From the NCBI RefSeq assembly GCF_028368935.1, contig NZ_JAQNDK010000004.1:744001-808000 (forward strand): DNA of 64,000 nucleotides. Direction: 5' to 3'. Of the stretch, positions 34,833 to 43,453 are shown piece by piece. The notes under the pieces were generated by a model that saw only the letters and a program-made list of their open reading frames with translations, ran no database searches and was not told the DNA's origin. The DNA is from Sorangium aterium. GTDB lineage: Bacteria > Myxococcota_A > Polyangia > Polyangiales > Polyangiaceae. The translations under genes were made by a program, and so were the position numbers. Position 1 is the stretch's first letter. Each line of letters opens with the position of its first letter.

Positions 34833-35860
34833 GGTCGACGCGTCCCCTCTCTCGGCGCTCGCTGCTGCGGGCCTCCGCCCTCGCGGGGCTCGTGCTGTCC
34901 CTGAGCTGTTCGTCGGGTCCGGCCACGCACGTGGCCAGCGACCCGGCGCCGTCGCTCAAGGCGCCACCTCCGGACGCGAAGCCGGTCATCTCCGTCATCG
35001 CCCCCTCGGATCCGCAGCTCGACGACATGCTGAGATCGCTCCGCGTCGAGCTGTCCGGGGAACACCATGTCATCACCTCGCTGCTGCGCAGCGAGGAGTC
35101 GAGCCCTGACCTCGTGGCGCGGATCGTGGCCCGCGATCGTCCGAAGGCGGTGGTGCTTGTCAACAACTCGACCGTGCTCCTGTATCGCGAGTGGGCGCGC
35201 ACCGTCCCGACCCCGCCGGTCGCGCTGATCTTGATGGCGTCCTTCGCCGAGGAGCTCCAGCGCACCGTCCCCAACTCGGTCGCCATCTCCTACGAGGTGC
35301 CGGCGGTCACGGCCATGGTGGGCCTGCGCACGCTGGGCCTCGACGCACATCGGGTCGGCGTCGTGTACCGCCAGGGCTTCGCGGATCACATCGCGCGACA
35401 GGAAGCGCTCATGCACGTCGAGAAGCTGGCCTTCGTCAAGGAAGAGCTCTCGAACAAGCCACGCGTGCAGGACCTCCGCGCCGCGCTCGTGAACCTCCAG
35501 CGGGCGAAGGTCGACGCGATCTGGCTGCCGAACGACAATGGCCTGCTGAGCCCGAGGTTCTTGACGAACGTCTGGCTGCCCTATGTGGACCGGCTCGGCG
35601 CTCCGGTGGTCGTGGCCGTGCGTTCGCTCGTGAACGAGCACGCGGAGTTCGGGACGTTCGCGGCCATCCCCGACACCCAGGCGCTCGCGGTGCAAGCGGC
35701 GGATCTCCTCTACGAGCTCGCGGACGCGGACTGGAAGCTCCGGTCGTCGGGCGTCCGCCTTCCCATCTCGGTGAAACGCCTGGTCGACGTGAGGCTCGCA
35801 CGGCGCTTCGGCCTGAATTCCAGCCAGTTCGGCCAAGTTGACTTTCTCATCGGTAGGTGA
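34823..35860 (+). CDS. ABC-type substrate-binding protein (PF04392-like), orphan
   Basis: This 345-residue protein has an Arg-rich N-terminus and lipoprotein signal (RRSLLRASALAGLVLSLSC; the Arg-Arg pair may allow Tat export). A two-lobe Rossmann-like fold follows: ISVIAPSDPQLDDMLRSLRV, VARDRPKAVVLVNNSTV, HRVGVVYRQGFADHI, VDAIWLPNDNGLLSPRFLTN and FGTFAAIPDTQALAVQAADLL. This resembles the TrpX/YtrB-like substrate-binding family, in which many members are coded next to sensor kinases rather than permeases. The ATG overlaps the previous gene by 10 bp (GGGGG 8 nt upstream). It is followed by response regulator and kinase genes on the same strand. Confidence 0.8.
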   Translation: MEVRSTRPLSRRSLLRASALAGLVLSLSCSSGPATHVASDPAPSLKAPPPDAKPVISVIAPSDPQLDDMLRSLRVELSGEHHVITSLLRSEESSPDLVARIVARDRPKAVVLVNNSTVLLYREWARTVPTPPVALILMASFAEELQRTVPNSVAISYEVPAVTAMVGLRTLGLDAHRVGVVYRQGFADHIARQEALMHVEKLAFVKEELSNKPRVQDLRAALVNLQRAKVDAIWLPNDNGLLSPRFLTNVWLPYVDRLGAPVVVAVRSLVNEHAEFGTFAAIPDTQALAVQAADLLYELADADWKLRSSGVRLPISVKRLVDVRLARRFGLNSSQFGQVDFLIGR

Positions 35861-36027
35861 GCGCGTATCGGGGGGAATGGAGGCGCCGTGCGATTACCTT
35901 TCCAACCGGGCACATGGTCACGATGCGAGGGGCTAGCTCGAACCATCGAGCTCCCCGGCTCGCCTGCCATCTGCTCGTCGCATGGGGAGCGTCGCACGCG
36001 TAGCTGCCATTCCTGGAGCGCGCCGTC

Positions 36028-36489
36028 ATGATCCGGGTGCTCGTGATCGATGACGACGACATCGCTCGCGAGGCGATGCGCGCCGTCCTGGTCAGGGCCG
36101 GCTTCGACGTGGTTGAGCTGGCCACGCCCATCGGCGCGACGGCGGTCATCAAGCGAGACAAGATCTCCGTGGTCGCGCTCGACATCAACATGCCGACCAT
36201 CAACGGCGACAAGCTGGCGAAGCTGCTCCGCGACAACGCGCAGCTCTCGAACCTGGGTATCGTCCTCGTCTCCAGCTGTGATATCGACAAGCTGAGCGCG
36301 ATCGGCGAGAAGGTCGGCGCCGACGGCATCGTCTCGAAAGCGAAGCTGCACGTCGCGCTGGCTCCGGCGGTCGAGCGCGCGGTGGCCTCGCGCGCCGGGA
36401 AGACCAGCCCGCCGCCGCCTTCGTCAGCGGGGTCTTCTGCGGCGTCGTCCTCCTCTAACCCGCCGCCCTCGATAAGGCGCCCAAAGTAG
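36028..36489 (+). CDS. Single-domain response regulator (receiver only)
   Basis: This 153-residue protein consists of a CheY-like receiver: acidic pocket at 8-11 (DDDD), phospho-acceptor Asp52 (VVALDINMP), conserved Ser near 82 (VLVSSCD) and Lys near 105 (GIVSKAKL). A low-complexity Pro/Ser tail of about 30 residues follows. There is no output domain, so it should act by protein contact or as a phosphate relay. It starts 6 bp before the hybrid kinase gene and is probably its partner, perhaps accepting phosphate from that kinase's C-terminal Hpt domain. GGAG precedes the ATG. Confidence 0.9.
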   Translation: MIRVLVIDDDDIAREAMRAVLVRAGFDVVELATPIGATAVIKRDKISVVALDINMPTINGDKLAKLLRDNAQLSNLGIVLVSSCDIDKLSAIGEKVGADGIVSKAKLHVALAPAVERAVASRAGKTSPPPPSSAGSSAASSSSNPPPSIRRPK

Positions 36490-36494
36490 AGTGC

Positions 36495-39344
36495 ATGGCA
36501 ACCCCGAACACCCACGGCTCGCTCCGCATCAAGCTGCTGCGCCTGATCCTGGGCGCGCTGCTGCTGCTCGGAGGCACCACGCTGCTCGCGAGCGGCGCGC
36601 TCATCTATTCGACGGATCGTGCGGTCCAGGCCAAGCGTGAGCAGGAGCTCCTGAGCGGTCTCGAAGAGAAGGCGCGCCTGCTCGGCTTCAATCAGGCGCT
36701 GGCGCTGCGCAGCCTGGTGGCGGACAACCTCTTCGGGGATGTCAAGGCGCTCATTCACCAGACCGTCTCCGAGAACAACGACATCGCCTACGGGTTGTTC
36801 TTCGACGCGGAGAACCGGGTCTGGGCCGCGAGCGGCCTGGCCAGGGTGCCCACCTCGAACGACGCGCCCAGCCCGGCGGCGCCTAACTTCACCGCGGCGG
36901 ACCTGGAGTCCCTCGGGATCAGCACCGCGCACCAGACCCGGCTCGTGCTGCGGCGGCGGCAGAACCCCCTGGGCGGGGATGACGTCCTCGAGGTCGCGGC
37001 CCCGGTCATCTCGGAGGGGACCCACGCCGGGACCGTGATCTACGGCATCAGCACGAGGAGCGTCGTCGAGCGCATGGTCCAGGCCCGGGACCTCGCCGCG
37101 AACCGGCTCGTGACCACGCTCGGCCTGATCGTGGCGCTGATCCTCGGCAGCGGGGCGGCCAGCTATTTCCTCGTCAAGCGGGTCGCTGTCCACATCACCG
37201 AGCCGCTGCTCGCGCTGCGCACGGCGGCGGGGGCCATCGCCACCGGGCTCCGCTCGAGCGCGCCGTCGACCGAATCGCCCATCGTGGATCGGAAGAAGTG
37301 GGAGCGCGTGCAGATCACGAGCGGCGACGAGCTCGAGCTGCTCGGAGCGGCCTTCAACAGCATGGTCGAGGCGAACGAGCAGGCGTTCGAGGAGCTGCGC
37401 GTGAAGACCGAGCAGGCGCTCGAGGCGTCCCGGATGAAGAGCGAGTTCCTCGCCAACATGAGCCACGAGATCCGGACGCCGATGAACGGGATCCTCGGGG
37501 TCATCCGGCTCATGCAGAACCAGTCGCTCGACGGCAAGATGCGGCGTTACGTGGAGACCGTCGACGCCTCCGCCAACACGTTGATGTCGATCATCAACGA
37601 CGTGCTCGACTTCTCGAAGCTCGAGGCCGGCAAGTACGTGGCGCAGCACGTCTCCTACGATCTGCGCCTCGTCATCCAGGAGGTCGCGGAGCTGATGGCG
37701 AGCCAGGCGCACGAGAAGGGCCTCGAGCTCGTGTACCGCGTCGAGCGCCGCGTCCCCACCGGCATCGTGGGCGACCCCGACCGGTTCCGCCAGGTGCTCA
37801 CCAACCTGGTCGGCAACGCGATCAAGTTCACCGAGCGCGGGGAGGTGCTGATCGACGCCTCGACCTCTCAGCAGGACAAGGCCACGGCGCTCATCAAGCT
37901 CGCCGTGGTGGACACCGGCCCCGGCATCGCGCCCGACGACCAGAAGAAGCTCTTCGCGGCCTTCTCGCAGGTGGACGGCTCGCTGGTCCGCAAGCACGGC
38001 GGCACGGGCCTCGGGCTCGCGATCAGCAAGCGCCTCGTCGAGGTCATGGGCGGCGAGGTCGGCCTCGACAGCACGCCGGGGCAGGGCAGCCGCTTCTGGT
38101 TCACGATCAGGGTCGGCGTCACGGCCGGAGGCGAGCAGATCCGCTCCGCCGAGTGGGCGAGCGGGCGCCGCGCGCTCGTGGTGGAGAACAGCAGGAGCTG
38201 GCGCGACGTCGTTGTGGAGCACCTGGTGGCCTGGGGCTTCGACGCCGAGTCCGCGACCTCCGGCAGGGACGCCATCAATCGGCTCGAGCTCGCGGTGCTG
38301 GAGAGGCGGCCGTTCAGCGCCGCCGTCGTCGGTGTCCAGATGGACGATCTCGGCCTCGAGGAGTTCCTCAAGACCATCCAGTCGGTCCCGGCGCTGCAGA
38401 CGCTGCCCGTGGTGGCGCTCTACCACATGGGATCGAGCGTGACGTTGAGCGGGATGGACTCCAGCATGGTCACGCAGCTCCCCAAGCCGCTCCGCGTCTC
38501 CGAGCTGTACAACACGCTGCAGAGCGCGCTCACGGGCGCCTCGACCCCGCCGCCGAGCAAGCCCGGCGCGGAGCCGGGCAAGATCGCGAGCAAGCTCCCC
38601 GTGCTGGTCGTCGATGACAACGAGATCAACCGCTACGTGGCGATGGAGCAGGTGGAGCAGCTGGGGCTGCGCGTGGAGACCGCGTGCAACGGCCAGGAGG
38701 CTCTCGAGTGCGTCAAGCGGAAGCAGTATGTCGCCGTGCTCATGGATTGCCAGATGCCCGTGATGGACGGGTACACCGCGACCCAGGAGATCCGCGCCTG
38801 GGAGCGCTCGAGGAATCGCCACACGGTGATCATCGCGCTGACGGCGCACGCGCTCGTCGGCGAGCGGGACCGGGTGCTCGCCGCGGGGATGGACGACTAT
38901 CTGGCCAAGCCGGTGCGCCCTCAATCTCTGCAGAAGACCTTGTGGCGCCACGTGGTCCTGAGCCGAGAGGAGCCCGGGTCGTCTCCGTCTCTCTCCGCCG
39001 CCGCGACGGAGGCGGAGAGCGCGCCCGTGCTCGACCCGGAGGTCCCGCGCTCGCGGAAGCTGATCGAGCTGGTTCTCAAGAACGTCCCGGCGCAGCTCGA
39101 TGGCCTGGAGGGGGTCATCCGGAGCGCCGTGGCTGCAGAGATCAAGGCGAACGCTCACAAGCTGAAGGGCAGCATGCTCTCGATCGGCGCGGGACGCGTC
39201 GCGGAGCTGGCGGAGAAGATGCAGCTCGCCGCCGGTCAAGGCGAGGTGCCGCAGGCCCGCGACCTCGCGCGGATACGTGACGAGTTCGACGCCGTGAGCG
39301 TTGCCCTGAAGGAGGAGCTCGCCGCGACCGCCAAGGCGACGTGA
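36495..39344 (+). CDS. Hybrid sensor histidine kinase with two receiver domains and Hpt
   Basis: This 949-residue inner-membrane kinase has a TM helix at about 12-38 and a periplasmic sensor domain of about 165 residues. TM2 at 205-226 and a HAMP/linker follow. The HisKA domain has His324 (NMSHEIRTPMNG) and the catalytic domain has NAIKFT, DTGPGIAPDD and GGTGLGLAIS. Receiver 1 (about 555-680) is degenerate: the phospho-acceptor site reads FSAAVVGVQMDD. Receiver 2 (about 698-815) has VVDDNEINR and the acceptor VLMDCQMPVMDG. The C-terminal Hpt domain has NAHKLKGS. This gives a His-Asp-His relay, with the separate response regulator upstream a likely fourth step. Orphan binding proteins upstream could deliver the signal to the periplasmic domain. 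Confidence 0.93.
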   Translation: MATPNTHGSLRIKLLRLILGALLLLGGTTLLASGALIYSTDRAVQAKREQELLSGLEEKARLLGFNQALALRSLVADNLFGDVKALIHQTVSENNDIAYGLFFDAENRVWAASGLARVPTSNDAPSPAAPNFTAADLESLGISTAHQTRLVLRRRQNPLGGDDVLEVAAPVISEGTHAGTVIYGISTRSVVERMVQARDLAANRLVTTLGLIVALILGSGAASYFLVKRVAVHITEPLLALRTAAGAIATGLRSSAPSTESPIVDRKKWERVQITSGDELELLGAAFNSMVEANEQAFEELRVKTEQALEASRMKSEFLANMSHEIRTPMNGILGVIRLMQNQSLDGKMRRYVETVDASANTLMSIINDVLDFSKLEAGKYVAQHVSYDLRLVIQEVAELMASQAHEKGLELVYRVERRVPTGIVGDPDRFRQVLTNLVGNAIKFTERGEVLIDASTSQQDKATALIKLAVVDTGPGIAPDDQKKLFAAFSQVDGSLVRKHGGTGLGLAISKRLVEVMGGEVGLDSTPGQGSRFWFTIRVGVTAGGEQIRSAEWASGRRALVVENSRSWRDVVVEHLVAWGFDAESATSGRDAINRLELAVLERRPFSAAVVGVQMDDLGLEEFLKTIQSVPALQTLPVVALYHMGSSVTLSGMDSSMVTQLPKPLRVSELYNTLQSALTGASTPPPSKPGAEPGKIASKLPVLVVDDNEINRYVAMEQVEQLGLRVETACNGQEALECVKRKQYVAVLMDCQMPVMDGYTATQEIRAWERSRNRHTVIIALTAHALVGERDRVLAAGMDDYLAKPVRPQSLQKTLWRHVVLSREEPGSSPSLSAAATEAESAPVLDPEVPRSRKLIELVLKNVPAQLDGLEGVIRSAVAAEIKANAHKLKGSMLSIGAGRVAELAEKMQLAAGQGEVPQARDLARIRDEFDAVSVALKEELAATAKAT

Positions 39345-39395
39345 CGATCGCGCCGAATCGACGATGGACGAAGGTCTGGAGCTCACTGAACCCGC

Positions 39396-41585
39396 ATGAT
39401 GCTTGCCTCACTCGGAACCAGGTGGATGGTCGCGCTGGTGATCGCTTCGATCCCCGGTCTCGCATGGGCCCAGCCGACGGCCGCGACGGCGCCGGCAGCG
39501 CCGAAGGCGGTGGGGGGTGAGCGCCGGAACGACGCGCTCGAGGACGTCGACCTCTTGCGGCTGCTCGACGTCGAGGTGTCGACGGCCACCAAGACGCTGG
39601 AGACCCTCGACGACGCGCCCGCCATCATGACGGCGATCACCGCGGAAGAGATCCAGCGCTGGGGATATACGAGCGTCGGCGAGGTGCTGGAGCACGTCGT
39701 CGGGTTCTACCTTATCGACGATCACATCCTGCCGAACGCCGGCGTGCAGGGGATGACGGGCGGGCTGGGGGCCGAGAGCGGCGGGATCAAGGTGATGATC
39801 AACGGGCGATCGGCGGCGTTCCGGACCACCAGCGGCAACTGGCTGGGCACGGAGCTGATACCGCTGTCGGCCGTCAAGCAGATCGAGATCGTCCGCGGCC
39901 CGGCGTCGGCGCTGTATGGCGCCGACGCGTTCCTCGGGGTCGTCAACATCATCACCCTCGATCCGGAGGACATTCCCTTCGCCGACGGGACGGTGCAAGT
40001 CGGCGTGACGAAGGACCACCCGCGCGGCCGTCTCGACCTGGTGGGCGGCATGTTCACCGATCGCTTCGAGATGATGCTGACGGCCGCGGGGGAGCTCGAT
40101 GATCGAAGCGGCCTGGAGATGCCTACCCAGTCCCCGGCGGCCCTCATCCCGCCCTACAACGCGGGGCGCCTGGACGCCCAGAACCTCGAGCGCATGTCGG
40201 GGGTCGTCGGGGCGCGCATCGGGTTTCGCAGCCCCGAGCGTGGGCACCACCTCAGGCTCAGCGCGTACTGGTCAGGCCTCCGGCGCGGCGGGGATTTTGC
40301 GCAATGGGCGCAGCTCACCGGCGGGACGGACGACGAGGGGAACCGCGCCGGCACGGTGGTCAGCCTCCAGCAGCGTCGCGTGGCGGTCGACGGGCTCTTC
40401 CAGCTGAACCGGGAGCTCGCGTTCGCGGTGCAGGGGATGTACTTCCAGGGCGGCGTCCTGCCGGCCGATCGCGTGGACGTCGCCGGCGGCTGGTACTACA
40501 TCGAGCGGCGCATGGCGTATCGCGGCGTGGACGCGAACGTCGAGGCCCGGTGGATGCCATGGGACCGATTCAACCTGATATTGAATCTGGAGTCCGTCTA
40601 TGACAAGGAGGACATGCCGTCTTTCCGTCGGGTCACCAAGGAGACGGGGCAGTCCTTCGGCTCGCCGGAGCGGGAGCGGCAATCGGCCGAGCTGGTCGAC
40701 ATCGGGGCGCTCCTTAGCGCCAACCTCAAGGTGCTCGATCCGTGGCTGAAGCTCACGGGCGGGCTCCGTTACGATCACCACAGCAAGTATGGCAATCAGC
40801 TGACCGGTCGATTCGGGGCGACCTCGCACCTGGGGAAGACGGTCGTGGCCAAGCTGCTGTACGGCAGCGCCTTCAAGGCGCCCTCCCCGTATTTGCTCTT
40901 CGCCCAGCCGCTCGTGCCGGGCGACGTGATCGGGAACGAGCGCCTGTCGCCTCAGCTCATCCACACCGTGGATGCGGAGCTGACGTGGAGGCCTGCCGTC
41001 TGGGCCTCGGCGAGCACGGGGGTGTCGTACAGCCTCTTGAACGACAAGGCAGAGTTCGTCCCGCGGGGCATCAACCAGACGGCCTTGAACGTGTCCAGCC
41101 AGAAGTCCTTGATCTGGGCGACCCGCGCCGAGCTGCGGCACGGCGACGCCTTCGGGGGCTACGGGTCGTTCGAGACCGTGCACTCCACCCGGGAGTCCGG
41201 CCAGGTGGGGTACCAGGCGGATCTGGTCGGCTCGTCGATGGTCGCTTACCCGAGCTGGATCGCCCGTGCCGGGGCCTATGTGAAGCTGCCGTCGCCGAGC
41301 TCCGTGCCGCTGGAGCTCTCGACGCAAGGGATCCTCGTCGGGCCCCGGCGGTCCGCGGAGGCGAGCACCCTGGAGGCCGGCGGCGCGTTCGAGCTGCCCA
41401 CGTACCTCAGGTGGAACGCCAGCCTGGTCGCGCGCAACCTGTGGATCATCCCGGGGCACGAGACGACCCTGGCCGTGCGCGCCAAGAACATCCTCGGCAC
41501 CTTCGGCCCGGATCCCGGGTTCTCGGGCTTCGAGTACCCGCTCGCGCCGCGCGAGATCTTCTTCGAGCTACGACACCGTTACTGA
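39396..41585 (+). CDS. TonB-dependent receptor-like outer-membrane protein
   Basis: This 729-residue protein has a signal peptide (cleavage after AWAQ), a plug domain (TLDDAPAIMTAITAEEIQRWG, VKQIEIVRGPASALYGADAFLGVVNI) and a 22-strand-type barrel ending in an aromatic Tyr (EIFFELRHRY). It may import or merely sense a ligand with TonB energy. It is 51 bp downstream of the hybrid kinase gene, probably in the same unit. Binding proteins, a kinase and a receptor without ABC permease or ATPase suggest that ligand passing the outer membrane is sensed rather than imported further. No canonical TonB box is obvious in the N-terminal LEDVDLLRLLDVEVSTATK segment, a sequence common in receptors of this subgroup. 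Confidence 0.9.
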   Translation: MMLASLGTRWMVALVIASIPGLAWAQPTAATAPAAPKAVGGERRNDALEDVDLLRLLDVEVSTATKTLETLDDAPAIMTAITAEEIQRWGYTSVGEVLEHVVGFYLIDDHILPNAGVQGMTGGLGAESGGIKVMINGRSAAFRTTSGNWLGTELIPLSAVKQIEIVRGPASALYGADAFLGVVNIITLDPEDIPFADGTVQVGVTKDHPRGRLDLVGGMFTDRFEMMLTAAGELDDRSGLEMPTQSPAALIPPYNAGRLDAQNLERMSGVVGARIGFRSPERGHHLRLSAYWSGLRRGGDFAQWAQLTGGTDDEGNRAGTVVSLQQRRVAVDGLFQLNRELAFAVQGMYFQGGVLPADRVDVAGGWYYIERRMAYRGVDANVEARWMPWDRFNLILNLESVYDKEDMPSFRRVTKETGQSFGSPERERQSAELVDIGALLSANLKVLDPWLKLTGGLRYDHHSKYGNQLTGRFGATSHLGKTVVAKLLYGSAFKAPSPYLLFAQPLVPGDVIGNERLSPQLIHTVDAELTWRPAVWASASTGVSYSLLNDKAEFVPRGINQTALNVSSQKSLIWATRAELRHGDAFGGYGSFETVHSTRESGQVGYQADLVGSSMVAYPSWIARAGAYVKLPSPSSVPLELSTQGILVGPRRSAEASTLEAGGAFELPTYLRWNASLVARNLWIIPGHETTLAVRAKNILGTFGPDPGFSGFEYPLAPREIFFELRHRY

Positions 41586-41609
41586 GCGGCGGTCACCCGC
41601 TTCGGATAC

Positions 41610-41682
41610 GGGCCCACCTCGGCGTTTTCGGTGCTCAGCGCACCGGAGTGCGCTTCCGCGCCGAAAACGCCGATCTGGGCCC
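41610..41682. terminator. Long inverted repeat between convergent genes
   Basis: The left arm at 41610-41631 and right arm at 41659-41682 pair through GGGCCCA and TCGGCGTTTTCGG with one small internal mismatch, around a 27-nt loop. The centre of each arm has a TTTT or AAAA run, so each strand reads a GC stem with a U-run. It lies 25 bp after the receptor gene. Confidence 0.7.
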
Positions 41683-41702
41683 GTCTCCTGTGCGGGAGAC
41701 CG

Positions 41703-41731
41703 CCGCTCTGCTCTGCAGTTTAGCAGAGCGG
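41703..41731. terminator. Second hairpin between convergent genes
   Basis: CCGCTCTGCT at 41703-41712 and AGCAGAGCGG at 41722-41731 form a perfect 10-bp stem with a 9-nt loop, 13 bp from the end of the minus-strand binding-protein gene. A smaller stem, GTCTCC/GGAGAC, lies at 41683-41700 between the two. Confidence 0.65.
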
Positions 41732-41744
41732 AGACCGCTCTAGA

Positions 41745-43157
41745 TCATTGCTGGACCACGCACTTGGCGTCGAAGGGGTCGAGATCGCGGAACTGGTCGC
41801 CTTCGATGACCCACCTTTGCATGATGTGATTCTGGCTCGCCCCGTAGGCGTCGAACTCGTATTCGGCGGCCGCCCCGACGTAGCGGAGCGGGGTCCCCGC
41901 GCGGAGCTTGGCCATCGCGGTGTTCAGATCCCACCACAAGGCCACGTCGTTCTTGGGATCGTTGAGCTCGAGGATCTTCTGCCGCAGCTCATGCCCGGAC
42001 GTGATGATCTGCCCGGTGGTCGCGTAGCCGTACACGAGTCCCATCGCGATGAGGACGACGCCGTCGTAATAGAAGTGCGCCGCGGGGAACGGCACCTCGC
42101 CGTTCCACCGGCGGGAGAAGTGATAGGCGAAGGCGGTGGCGTTCCAGTTCGTGCAGTCGAGCTTCTCGCCGGTGTCGTCCTTGGGGCTGCACTCGCTCCG
42201 CAGGCTGAGCGAGGGCGAGATCCCATAGGAGTCGTCATCGAGGGTGCCTTGAGGGATGTTGGCGAGGAACACCTCGGTGTGCAATGCAGGGCCGAGGAGC
42301 CACCTGCCCGGACGTCCGCGGACGGTCCATTCGGTCACGATGGTCGAGGCGGCGGCGGGATAGGCGGCCAGCAGCGTGCGGCCAGCCGGCGCCCGCTCCA
42401 GGTCATCCAGGTTGAAGGCGGCTTCGATCTTGTCCTTGTACGTCTGCGCGCCCGGCCTGAACGTCACCGAGGGGAGGATCCTGCCCTGGAGCGCCGCGAA
42501 ATGGGTCGTGAACTCGGTGCTGACGCCTGTGTTGTAGTCGTCCCGCGCGGAGAGGCTATTGGCGGTGCGGACGCCGTCGCTGACGATGTATTTCGCGAGC
42601 GCGCAGCCGATGGCGAACGGGGAAGGGGCGAGCCTCATCCTGCCGCCCACGTCATCACGGCGCGCGATGGAGGGCGCGGCATAGCCCGGCAGCATGTGGA
42701 GGAGGTCCTCCTTCTTCACCTCGAACGCGATGTCGCGGGCGAGCTCGTTCTCTTCGGGCCCTACGAGGTAGCGGACGTCATCCGTGTAGATCAGCGAGAG
42801 GAGCTGGTCGAGCCCGCGCTCCTGGCTCGAGTGGCTGTCTCGGCTCACGATGTCGAACGGCCTCCCTCCGAGCCCGCCCGCGGCGGTCACGTCTTCGACC
42901 GCGAGCAACATGGCTTGCTCGAGGTTGCGGCCGATGGCCGACTCGCTCCCGGAGAAGGGGAGGAGGGCCCCAATTTTGATGGCGTTCTCGGGCTCATCGG
43001 GCTCATCGGGCGCCGTCGACGAGCATGACGCGGAGAGCAGGGACGCGAGTCCCACAATCAGCCCGGTCTCCATACAGCGCATGCGTCGCCTGCGCGAACC
43101 CAGCCACGCGCCGGCTCGATGGAGGCAGTCCCGAACGGTAGGCATCCCAGTGTACAT
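41745..43157 (-). CDS. Peripla_BP_6-type (branched-chain amino acid-like) binding lipoprotein
   Basis: This 470-residue protein has a lipobox (LLSASC) behind a long positively charged N-terminus and a type-1 binding-protein fold. Typical segments are IKIGALLPFSGSESAIGRNLEQAMLLAVEDV, TAAGGLGGRPFDIVSRDSHS, RYLVGPEENELARDIAFEV and AFAYHFSRRWNGE. It resembles LivJ/Leu-Ile-Val receptors but has no permease genes beside it, so a sensory or scavenging role fits. The ATG at 43157 is chosen because AAGGA lies 6 nt upstream; ATG 43073 would give a shorter signal but has no ribosome site. It is convergent to the receptor gene, with three hairpins between. Confidence 0.82.
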   Translation of the reverse strand: MYTGMPTVRDCLHRAGAWLGSRRRRMRCMETGLIVGLASLLSASCSSTAPDEPDEPENAIKIGALLPFSGSESAIGRNLEQAMLLAVEDVTAAGGLGGRPFDIVSRDSHSSQERGLDQLLSLIYTDDVRYLVGPEENELARDIAFEVKKEDLLHMLPGYAAPSIARRDDVGGRMRLAPSPFAIGCALAKYIVSDGVRTANSLSARDDYNTGVSTEFTTHFAALQGRILPSVTFRPGAQTYKDKIEAAFNLDDLERAPAGRTLLAAYPAAASTIVTEWTVRGRPGRWLLGPALHTEVFLANIPQGTLDDDSYGISPSLSLRSECSPKDDTGEKLDCTNWNATAFAYHFSRRWNGEVPFPAAHFYYDGVVLIAMGLVYGYATTGQIITSGHELRQKILELNDPKNDVALWWDLNTAMAKLRAGTPLRYVGAAAEYEFDAYGASQNHIMQRWVIEGDQFRDLDPFDAKCVVQQ

Positions 43158-43453
43158 GGTTGTCCTTCGAGACGATGACATCGCATTGAGGACGGAGCTG
43201 TCAAGGGCCGTGGGTGCGATGCGCACCACAAGGTTCGCTGTTTGCGTTCTGCGATCGATACCCGTCACGAACACGGGTGTCGGGCTGCGGTGAGAGCGTG
43301 ACCGAGAGAGAGGGACCCCACAGGTCGGGCGCCGGCCGCGGCGCCGTGCCGTGCCGTGGGCGGCGCCCAGGTTGCGCCCCCGCTCGGATTGTGATGGACG
43401 CCCGCCGCTCGTCCGCGAAACCTTTGCGGACCGCCCGTGTCCAAGGAGACGTG

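Noticed and set aside
35847-39386. Minus-strand 1179-codon open frame
   Set aside because: Antisense shadow of the response regulator and hybrid kinase genes, with no domain likeness.
34131-43157. ABC uptake system
   Set aside because: Only binding proteins are present; I found no permease or nucleotide-binding subunit on either strand.
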